Source: Podila epigama
Lineage: Eukaryota; Mortierellomycota; Mortierellomycetes; Mortierellales; Mortierellaceae
Assembly (NCBI GenBank): GCA_015679605.1
Contig: JAAAVE010000650.1
Location: 1 to 15,498 of the forward strand
Direction of reading: 5' to 3'
Length of the DNA stretch: 15,498 nucleotides
The notes under the pieces are model-generated. The model saw nothing but the letters and a program-made list of their open reading frames with translations. It was not told the origin of the DNA and did not search any database. This document shows positions 8,768 to 15,498 of this stretch, piece by piece. Made by a program: the position numbers and the translations under genes. Numbering within the stretch: the stretch's first letter is position 1; each line of letters begins with the position of its first letter.

Positions 8768-9935
8768 TTGGCATTCGCTTCACAGAAACCGGACTTGTTT
8801 TGGACACAACGCGCCGTTCAAGGCAGCACTGTGATTACCACCAATAAGACAACCGTCGCCGCCCAAAAGGCAGGAAGTAAGAAGGCACAACTCGAGTATG
8901 AGCGCCAAGGGGCGGATTCTGAGGCGCTCATAGCGGAGAGTGAGCTGATCGATGATTCGGGTGAAAGTGAAAGCGATACTGAACCAAAGAGTACAGGCGC
9001 AGGTTAGTACCTATCTTCGTAGCAGTGTATTGCATTATGTTGTTGATATTTATTAAAATATCTTTTAATTTCGCTTTTTTAGGTCCCTCAAGTTCAGTCA
9101 GCACTCATGAAATTTGTGAACAAGAGTGTTCAATATATAGGGATGAGACTGAAGGTCACAGGAATAATGGAGCCCTCGCACAGTCGAACCGGCCAATCTG
9201 GCATGAATGTCAAGATTCATGCTACATCATTCAAAAAGAGCAGACTCACTGAGCTCTGTGAACAAGAGACTGAGCGTCCAGTCCATGTTTGAAAAAAGAA
9301 AGACAGTGGAGAGTCTAGAGACTCAGTCGCCTTCACCCAGGCCTGGCACTCCAATGAACTTGAGCTCACCATCACCCTATTCTCACACACCCACACGTCA
9401 ACAGATAATGGAATTAATCAACGAGGCCCCATATCAGTGTTCCGTACTAGAGCAGTTAGCCTCCAGGGAGTGAAGCTAAGCCCACTTCCTTTTTTATCAA
9501 AGTTCATTGAGTCTTAATGCTATTGGTCAGGAACCATATAAAAAGGGTCCTGACCAGGCAATTAATAAAAACGAACTCTTTGTCTCCTTGATTTCTATTC
9601 ACATAAACATTTCACAGATGTTGAGTATCGCAAGCAGCAGGCGCTAAGACAGGAGGAGAGAAAGGCAGCGAGAGAGGCAGCGAGAGAGGCACGGTAGGAG
9701 CAAAAGGAGCTAGAGAAGGAAAAAAAAGGTTGTTAGATTGGGAGCGACAAAACAGAGGAAAATAGAAGAAATGGAGCGCGAGCGACAATCTCGTCAGCAT
9801 GAAATTGAAGATCGTCGCCACAAGGATATGAAGGAATTATTTCGACAGCAACCTTTTACCATTCAGCTTCTTGCGCAGGTCATCAAGAACATGCAACAAG
9901 CAATGGATGTCCCAGGCAATAAAACGGATTCATAA
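8768..9935 (+). pseudogene. Broken gene of unknown family ending in a charged coiled coil
   Basis: I do not recognise a family. Three pieces look coding. The first (about 8788-9002, after a CAG acceptor-like site) gives KPDLFWTQRAVQGSTV and an acidic Ser-rich end, then a GTTAGT donor and an intron-like stretch ending in TTTTTTAG at 9082. The second (about 9083-9472) is open in different frames; the best reads SSVNKRLSVQSMFEKRKTVE, then a Pro/Ser-rich part, and ends at a stop. The third (about 9616-9935) reads VEYRKQQALRQEERKAARE, is interrupted by TAG at 9694, shifts frame in the A-run near 9720, and continues KIEEMERERQSRQHEIEDRR to a stop at 9933. Low-complexity linker plus helical tail would suit a DNA-binding or transposon accessory protein, but this is guesswork. 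Unusual splicing instead of decay is possible. Confidence 0.4.
9525..9555. repeat. 11-bp inverted repeat framing ATATAAAAA
   Basis: GGTCAGGAACC (9525-9535) and GGGTCCTGACC (9545-9555) are reverse complements except at one position. The nine bases between them are ATATAAAAA. A CCAAT-type motif (ATTGG) lies just before it and AATAAA about 11 bp after. It could be an operator-like site around a TATA box or a hairpin. Confidence 0.75.
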
Positions 9936-10522
9936 AAAAAAAAAAAGATCCAGCTATTGTAACAGCGCTTTTTTTCTCTTCATTTTATTTCATTTTGTCT
10001 GCGGGCTACTTGGAATGTATGCCAAGGCGTGTTTTACTCGCAACATGGTAGAGGATAGTTTTCGGGTTCATTCTCATGTTCATACTAATAGGGGTTGCTA
10101 CCGTAGACGGGGGTGGGGTGTTTATAATAGAGTGGGCGCCATTTTGGTGATGACAAGAAAAAAGGAAGTAAACTCGAAGCGTCACTCCATACAATGAAAT
10201 GGTACAGTACTGACCTCTGAAAATGGAAAATGAACCTCCATCAAATGAACACGTGAGATATTTTTAATAGTTACCGCGCTTGACATTCTCTTTCACTTCT
10301 TTCATCTCTTCATAACATTCATAACATACCACAAAAATGCCCCCAGTACTCTGCCCTAGACCTTTAAAGAGGCCCGCCCCTTCCCCCCTCGCACGCCGCC
10401 TACCGTCACCAGGTTAGAAACCAACACCATGAACAAATAATCCTCTTCGTTTTATAAACTTGGCATGTTTCGTTTGACTCTGAACATACTTTTATGCATC
10501 GAACAAGCTTTTTTTTTTTTTC
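9936..10522. other. Non-coding stretch with A-run and a C-rich patch
   Basis: I see no gene here. An A-run follows the stop at 9935. Open frames around 9960-10200 have no family features and uneven composition. At 10371-10404 there is a sharply C-rich patch (CCCGCCCC, then CCTTCCCCCC) in otherwise AT-rich DNA, resembling a GC-box or stress-element type promoter patch. From about 10505 a T-run leads into the minisatellite. Confidence 0.4.
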
Positions 10523-10671
10523 TTTCTCTTGAATATGCATCATTTCCTTGAAAAGACTTTTTCCATTCCTTGAACAATCTTCTTCTGTTCCTTGAACGAG
10601 CTTCATCTGTTCTCTTCAATATGCTTCCATTCCTTGAAAAGACTTCTGTTCCTTGAACAAGCTTTTTTCCA
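10523..10671. repeat. Minisatellite of 19-23 bp units built on TTCCTTGAA
   Basis: About seven head-to-tail units share TTCCTTGAAMARNCTT. Clear starts are at 10544, 10566, 10588, 10610 (diverged), 10630 and 10649, with a weaker unit at 10523-10543. Unit length varies from 19 to 23 bp. Long T-runs flank it on both sides (about 10508-10521 and 10672-10689). Confidence 0.85.
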
Positions 10672-10883
10672 TTTTTTTTTTTTTTTTTTGGAGAATCTCT
10701 TTTTTGAAGGCAACGACTGTACCTTTCAAACGAACTTACAGGTCTGTGTCAGGTCCTTTGATACTAACCATTGAACTCTCTTTTTCTCTCCTTTCAAACA
10801 ATACCTCCCAATGTAGCGCCACGATGGCGTCTGGTGGCGGTAGAAATACCGCACCATCCAAGGTGGCGGCGGCCAGTGGCCCT

Positions 10884-11232
10884 GGAGGAGGAGGCAGAAG
10901 AGGACGAAGATAAAGAAGACGAAGAAGAAGAACAAGAACAAGAAGACGAAGAACAAGAAGAAGAAGACGAAGAGGAGGAGGAAGAAGTAGAGGAGGAGGA
11001 AGAAGTAGAGAAGGAGGAAGAAGTAGAGGAGGAGGTGATGGAGATGGACGTGGACGTGGACATGGACGAGATGGAGGAGGAGGAGGAGGAGGAGAACGAG
11101 GAGGTGATTGAGGTGGGGGAGGAGGTTGAGGTGGAGGAGGAGGAAGAGGAGGAGGAGGAGGAGGAGGTGATTGAGGTGGAGGAGGAGCTACAGCAGCAGC
11201 AGCAACAACAGCAACAACAGCAACAACAGCAG
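10884..11232 (+). repeat. Purine-rich (GAG/GAA) tract ending in a CAG/CAA run
   Basis: From 10884 to about 11188 the plus strand is nearly pure purine with a three-base rhythm, interrupted by GTGATG, GACGTG and similar triplets. It is followed by a CAG/CAA run at 11191-11232. In one frame it would read a poly-Glu/Asp stretch plus 14 Gln, in another an Arg/Gly-rich stretch. The Glu frame has no ATG before about 11036, and GAN triplets cannot make stops, so openness is expected by composition. I treat it as a compound microsatellite. A real acidic, Gln-tailed protein remains possible because AATAAA follows. Confidence 0.7.
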
Positions 11233-11308
11233 CATGACATTGGCTTCTTGCTATTTTTGCTTATATTCTTTTTTTACACATTGCGACCGTTATTTTTCTT
11301 CTTGCAAC

Positions 11309-11314
11309 AATAAA
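11309..11314 (+). terminator. Polyadenylation signal AATAAA
   Basis: AATAAA follows the purine/CAG tract by about 75 bp in T-rich sequence. It would fit the 3' end of a plus-strand transcript crossing 10800-11300. A second AATAAA lies downstream at 11440. Such hexamers are frequent by chance in AT-rich DNA. Confidence 0.3.
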
Positions 11315-11439
11315 TCAAAATTTGCTTAAATTTACAGTCTGACGGTATAATCAATGTGTTTAATGTGTGCGTCTTGCTTTCTTTCTTGTATTTTTATTTT
11401 TATTTTTATTTTTTTGAGCTTGGGTCGAGTTGACTTTCT

Positions 11440-11445
11440 AATAAA
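11440..11445 (+). terminator. Second AATAAA signal
   Basis: AATAAA in CTAATAAAGACTG lies after a run of TTTTTA repeats (about 11389-11414). It has the same possible role and the same caveat as the signal at 11309. The stretch 11235-11480 otherwise holds no coding evidence. Confidence 0.25.
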
Positions 11446-11487
11446 GACTGGGATAAAAGACATCGTGATGACACCATGGTGAATTAA

Positions 11488-11795
11488 CTATCCTTCATCT
11501 ATTAGATAGCTAAGAAATTCTTTGACGTTCTCTATAGCTACGACGAGATGACTTTCGTCAAGTAAGCCCAAAGGACTTTGACGCGGAGGTCTTCTTCGCG
11601 AGATTCGACGACAAGAGACGAGGATCACAGTTCCAAACAGAGTTCCGATAAGGATTGAAGCAACTTTAGATGTAACGAAGGGCGCGACTCGAGAGTGCAA
11701 TCCGGGTGAGTGTGATGCAACAGTAAGAGCAACAACAGCATCAGATGATGTAAGAACAGGCACGTCAGAGACAGCAACGAGAACGCGACCGTGTC
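11488..11795 (-). CDS. Weak candidate last exon with one hydrophobic segment, unknown
   Basis: On the minus strand about 102 codons are open from an acceptor-like TAG just upstream of 11795 to a TAG stop at 11488. The product would contain one hydrophobic stretch (SKVASILIGTLFGTVILVS) followed by a basic cluster (CRRISRRRPPR) and a helical end (ENVKEFLSYLIDEG), an arrangement typical of a single membrane segment. There is no ATG in frame at its head, so it could only be a terminal exon, and I find no convincing upstream exon. I recognise no family; chance openness is quite possible. Confidence 0.2.
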
Positions 11796-12184
11796 TAGAT
11801 TCAGCTCAAATGTAAGTTTGTTAGGTTCTGATAGAATAGAACTTATCGTGTTTTTTTTGCCTACTTTTTCTCTGGTGTCAGGGGAATGATATGAAAGAAA
11901 AGGAACGTATAGACATCATTCTCGACATACGACTGTTTGGATACTGGCGATTCCAATGTTTGATGGTGTTGGCCATATCAATCATGGGCCATAAAACGAT
12001 CCAAATTTCTCACAGGGCAATGAACAAAATAGTTGGTGGCGACGCGCCAAAGGGACACATGTATTTTTTTTTTTTTTTTTTTTTTGGTGGCAAACTGGAA
12101 TTTGAGTTCATCCCGTGACCTTTTACTACAAATAGATTGAACGCTGGAAGCGAATCATTCTCGCACTCTTCAAGATAACCCACA
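11796..12184. other. Upstream region of the kinesin-14-like gene
   Basis: No gene is supported here. A 75-codon ATG frame (11891-12118) runs through a T-run and has no family features. A T-run of about 22 bases lies at 12063-12084, about 100 bp before the kinesin-14 start, and could be a nucleosome-excluding promoter tract. An E2F-like site lies at 12041-12052. Confidence 0.4.
12041..12052 (-). promoter_or_regulatory. E2F/MBF-like site upstream of the kinesin-14-like gene
   Basis: The minus strand reads CTTTGGCGCGTC, which contains TTTGGCGC, the E2F-type consensus TTTSSCGC, and a near MluI-box core. It lies about 135 bp before the proposed ATG at 12185. Spindle-motor genes are often under G1/S or G2/M control, so the position makes sense, but a single match is weak evidence. 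Confidence 0.3.
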
Positions 12185-14295
12185 ATGGAGCAGGAAAAGC
12201 AAACCAGCGATACTAATGGACTCAGCCGATCCGTGAGTGTCGTTCACCTTGACTCATGTCCGGAACAGAACACAATAGTATTCTACAACTGAGCCCAACA
12301 ATCATTAACCAAGGAAACCCTGTGCAATCATGCACTCATTCACGTATTCGAAATCTAGCAATCTAAACTTCGGCCTCCACGGCCCATTACCCGAACAAAC
12401 TCCTCCTCAGCGCAATTGACAGACTTGGCCAACTATGCCGCAAGCATTCAACCATCCAGGGTCGACAATCAGCCATCTCTTAAGCATACCACTTTGACGC
12501 TTGAAATGCTTGAGCCATTACCTCACCAAACGGACCAATGGTACGAGGAAAGGGTGGCCGCCAGGAACGCTTCCATTCCAACATCAACAACAGCCGCAGG
12601 AACACCTGTCACGTCGACAGATATCTCCAGTGAAGTGGGCACGAAAAGAAAAGCAGAGGATATCTCTCCCAGAGGAACACACCACCAAAGTGTACCAGGC
12701 TCCACAGTCGTACAAGGCGTTACACACACCCGACGTTCAGTGTCAACACGATCAGCGACCGCTTCGCAGAAAGCATCAAAACCAACGGCAGTAGCCATGC
12801 CAAACAAGCCATCAGCGGTCACCAGTATCCGTCACCCCATCAAGGGAGCTACTAAAGGTTCATTGTCATGCTTGACCACAGCCACAGAGCGGGATGATCT
12901 TTCGCAAGTTGCAACAAAGCCAGAGCCAAAGTCGACAATAACCAGTTTAACATATGAAGCTCGGCACACAGCACTCACAAACCTATTGAACCAGTTCAGC
13001 TTATGCAACAACAAGAAGCGACCTGCGTGGGACACAAGAGGACGACTCGAGGAGATGGACGAACTCATGTCTGCAGTTTACCAATACACATACCAAGAAT
13101 CCAAAAGTGCACAACGGCAAGATGCTGTTGACAATGGTAACGTAACCGTACTTTTTTCTCACGAGACATGCATCTATTATTGTTGCATGTCACCGAATAG
13201 CTTAAGCAACAAAACTTCTGTGAAAGCTGACTCTCTCTATACGATCAATACAAATTTATCCACGTTGCAGATGAAGACGGTGTGACGGCGACCATCAACA
13301 GCAACACAACCTCCCTTTGGGGTGGACCAAGACAACTAAAGAGACCAGCTAGGGACACAAAGCTGCACGTCCAAGAGTCAACCAAGATTATCGACATTAT
13401 ACATCAAAAACTTCGCAAGATTTATCAAGCTTCAAAGGAGTTGGAGAATATTGAGATGTCAGGTATGGGAATGTTGTTATTGTAGAACGAGGTTCTCACT
13501 CTCTCTCTCACGCACACCCTCTCTATGACAGTTGCTATACTGACATCCAACCATGTTTCGCCTTGTAGGCAAATCGTACCGTGAACAACAAGAACTCGTT
13601 CTTTGCGCACTTGCTTCTAAGGAGACAGGGAATGATAACCTTGTCTCGCGGAAGAATTCGATTGACCTACAAGCGCAGGTAGGAATATGGATTTATATAT
13701 ATATATTTTTTATTATTACCCTCCAATGAGCCATATCTCATTTCTCTAGTGGCTTTTGCCATCACAATTCTATTAGAAAGAGGCTTTTCAACATTCACAA
13801 GCCGTAGCTACATTGGTGGACAAGCAAACTCATGAATTGAAAAAAGTCCAGTCCACCTCGGACACCATGCAGCAGGAAAAACTAGCACTGGAATTGACTC
13901 TAAAAGAAACAACTTGCCAACTTGAGCAAAAGATGGTTGAGAATAATGCATCGCTGTCCACGATCTCCTCACAGTCCTCGATATGTTTGGCCATCGAGAG
14001 TGAAAACCACTCCTTACAATCAACAATCAAGGTAAAGCAGCATGTTGCGTTGCTTCACCATCTGAACCAATGTATATGAATATTAAAACAAGTTCCTACT
14101 TCTTAAAATGAAATTTAGCGCACGGAAGACCTGGTGCGTCAACGAGAGCTGACAATTGCTAGCCTGGAGGAAAATGCGCGTGAGTTGTTCGCATCCCACA
14201 GCGAGCTGAATCATAGGCTTGATGTCGACGAACAGACCAGACGCCGACTCGAAGATACCATTGCCAATATCGTTGGTCATGCTCAAGTCCTGTGA
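12185..14295 (+). CDS. Kinesin-14-like protein (Kar3/KlpA type) with tail and stalk but no motor
   Basis: Kinesin-14s are minus-end-directed spindle motors with an N-terminal microtubule-binding tail, a coiled-coil stalk and a C-terminal motor. Proposed exons are 12185-12232, 12359-13136, 13271-13462, 13569-13678, 13777-14031 and 14119-14295, joining to 519 codons with every phase matching; donors include GTGAGT and GTATGG, acceptors TAG or CAG. Residues 1-235 are a basic Ser/Thr/Pro-rich tail (SKLRPPRPITRT). Residues 237-250 (RPAWDTRGRLEEMDE) match a motif I know from fungal kinesin-14s. Residues 276-505 are largely helical coiled coil. The end, EQTRRRLEDTIANIVGHAQVL, aligns with the neck EEQTRRKLHNTIQELKGNIRVF, where the motor normally starts, and then TGA follows. 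Typical members have 700-800 residues, so about 330 motor residues are missing. No P-loop or switch motif is seen downstream. It may be a stalk-only partner or a broken gene. Confidence 0.7.
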
Positions 14296-14405
14296 TGAGG
14301 TCAGTCAGCATCCAGCACTGACTCTGGTAGTGAAGCCTCAAAGTAACAAGAGGCAACCATTCATTAAAGACACAAAGACACATGAAGAGGAACCACTACA
14401 TCTCG

Positions 14406-14442
14406 TTTTTTTTTGTTTCTTTCTTTCTTTCTTTCTTTCTTT
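14406..14442 (+). repeat. T-run and (TTTC)n microsatellite
   Basis: Nine T (14406-14414) are followed by G and then nearly seven TTTC units to 14442. It lies 110 bp after the premature end of the kinesin-14-like frame and could mark the breakpoint region of a deletion or insertion. Confidence 0.9.
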
Positions 14443-14894
14443 GGAGGACCATTCAGTAAAATAAACAAACTAACCTCAACCATACAGCGTATACAGCGTG
14501 CATTGCCCACCATGTACAGTCTCGAGCTGTATCCATGTGGATTCGTAGCATTTTGGAATGAGATGCACAACCCATATTTGCAACACTTGGGCCAATATAT
14601 CTGTTCCAAAAGTTCGAGTGGGTTTAGAGGGTTTATTTGAATCGCATTCACAAAGCTATAGATATTCAAATCCGATATGAATCGTTCTTACGAAAGTGAC
14701 AATTCGAGCAAGCAGAGCAATCGGATATTCAAGCGCTCGATTGTTCAAGCATTCGAGCATTCACAACTGTTGAACGTTTTGATTATTTGATATTTCGAAC
14801 ATTCGACACAGCTACAATTGTTTGATCGCATAAAAAGAACCATATCCATCATCAATCCAACCGAGTCAAGCTCGCTCAAGTTCAAATTCGAATC

Positions 14895-14933
14895 GAGTAC
14901 CGTCGGTGGTACTCAAACTCGGACTACCCGAGT
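14895..14933. repeat. Two adjacent small hairpins
   Basis: GAGTACC (14895-14901) pairs perfectly with GGTACTC (14908-14914) across a six-base loop. Directly after, ACTCGG (14917-14922) pairs with CCGAGT (14928-14933) across five bases. Both contain the GAGT/ACTC motif and lie at the right end of the TTCGA-rich block. Confidence 0.75.
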
Positions 14934-15069
14934 CGACGATTAGCATTAGCTTAATTAATTAATCAATGATTTAGATTTCGTTAATAATAGCTCGCACAAA
15001 AGGAGAACAACTTAAAGTAGTAACGTAACTGCGATAGACAGAGTAGCGTCATACCAACAAGCATACGGG

Positions 15070-15309
15070 ATGAATCGCCTTTCAACTTTGAGCCGTTCCC
15101 ATCTTTTCCAAAGTTTTGGGCGCCAAGGGAGAAAGCAACGATTTCACCAGGTGGTTTTGACGACAGTGTTAGCTATGGGATATTTTGCACACAGTGAACA
15201 ACCTTTGGACATCTTGCCGTACGACCTCAACCGCGATCAAGGGCTCCTGACACAGAGTATAAAGTTCGCCTGTTTCCAGGCAATAAATATCACAGGGGCT
15301 CTATCATAG
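15070..15309 (+). CDS. Unrecognised reading frame at the right edge, possibly a first exon
   Basis: An ATG at 15070 opens 79 codons. The N-terminus is rich in Arg, Ser and Leu without acidic residues (MNRLSTLSRSHLFQSFGRQG), like a mitochondrial targeting sequence, and a short hydrophobic part follows (VVLTTVLAMGYFA). I recognise no family. Another frame nearby (about 15249-15355) reads KVRLFPGNKYHRGSIIVF and looks more protein-like than the end of the ATG frame. The real structure may therefore switch frames through an intron or a frameshift near 15215-15250 and continue past the window. It could equally be a decayed fragment. Confidence 0.3.
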   Translation: MNRLSTLSRSHLFQSFGRQGRKQRFHQVVLTTVLAMGYFAHSEQPLDILPYDLNRDQGLLTQSIKFACFQAINITGALS

Positions 15310-15498
15310 TGTTCAAGGAGACACAACGTACGAGACTCAACATTCGTTTGGGTACAGACACTTAAGAGTAGATGATCGCATTGAGGGCAAAACTGTCGAA
15401 TATCAGAATTGACATTGATCATCCAATACCACGCAGGAACTTTCGTGAGACTAAGGCCGCAACCCACATCCCCTGGCGATGTCGTGCGTGCGATAGTC

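Larger units (their letters stand above)
14296..15069. other. Non-coding region with simple repeats and TTCGA-rich block
   Basis: No gene is supported and no kinesin motor motif is found in any frame. It contains a T-run and TTTC microsatellite (14406-14442), then a candidate branch point and acceptor (ACTAAC ... CATACAG, about 14469-14487) without a plausible following exon. A block at 14650-14940 is dense in TTCGA, TTCAAG and TCGAG motifs and small hairpins, followed by TTAATTAATTAA. Confidence 0.5.

Noticed and set aside
9960-10200. Overlapping open frames on both strands
   Set aside because: No splice context, no family features, and similar openness on both strands.
10794-11240. Ser/Cys-rich open frame on the minus strand
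   Set aside because: It is the complement of the same triplet repeat (TCC/TCT and TGC/TTG), without any family feature.
10771-11313. 180-codon open frame rich in Glu and Gln
   Set aside because: It opens at a TTG, not an ATG; GAN triplets cannot form stops, so the openness follows from composition. Kept as a repeat tract.
11891-12118. 75-codon ATG frame on the plus strand
   Set aside because: It reads through a T-run as poly-Phe, shows no motif, and lies in the probable kinesin-14 promoter.
14470-14638. Possible further kinesin exon after a branch-point and acceptor-like site (RIQRALPTMYS)
   Set aside because: The TGA at 14293 precedes any donor in frame, and no P-loop, switch or microtubule-binding motif of a kinesin motor follows.
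15237-15498. Minus-strand open frame to the edge with a CPQC motif
   Set aside because: One Cys pair without partners, no ATG in frame, and it overlaps more plausible plus-strand pieces.

Overview
The window looks like nuclear DNA of an early-diverging filamentous fungus. Its genes are split by short introns (45-156 bp) with GTAAGT/GTATGT-type donors and TAG/CAG acceptors, and there are many long A/T homopolymers. It carries a decayed LINE whose reverse transcriptase and RNase H resemble, from memory, the LINE family abundant in Mucoromycota/Glomeromycotina. I lean to Mortierella- or Endogone-like Mucoromycota, but this is inference; no marker gene is present.

Layout. (1) 1-4213, minus strand: a 5'-truncated, frameshifted LINE with reverse transcriptase, RNase H and Cys/His C-terminal segments, and an A-tail running off the left edge. 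(2) 4214-8141, minus strand: a ten-exon gene I identify as the ATR-interacting checkpoint protein (ATRIP/Rad26/Ddc2/UvsD family). It has an acidic RPA-binding-like motif, a coiled coil and a long helical C-terminal part. The LINE starts immediately after its stop codon. (3) 8142-8700: a shared upstream region with two families of short direct repeats and a TATA-like box. (4) 8768-9935, plus strand: broken coding remnants ending in a charged coiled coil. (5) 9936-11480: no convincing gene; a 22-bp minisatellite, a 300-bp purine tract ending in a CAG/CAA run, and two AATAAA signals. (6) 11488-11790, minus strand: one weak open segment. (7) 12185-14295, plus strand: a six-exon gene whose reading frame closes over every junction (519 codons). 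It matches the tail, stalk and neck of a kinesin-14 (Kar3/KlpA type) but stops exactly where the motor domain should begin. (8) 14296-15498: simple repeats, a TTCGA-rich block with small hairpins, and an unrecognised, possibly partial reading frame at the right edge.

The two good genes both act in the cell cycle: one signals stalled or damaged DNA to ATR, the other belongs to a spindle-motor family. Nothing shows that they are co-regulated beyond one E2F-like site upstream of the kinesin-14 gene. The most interesting points are the motorless kinesin-14, the LINE joined directly and in frame to the ATRIP stop codon, and the chimeric 5' end of that LINE.
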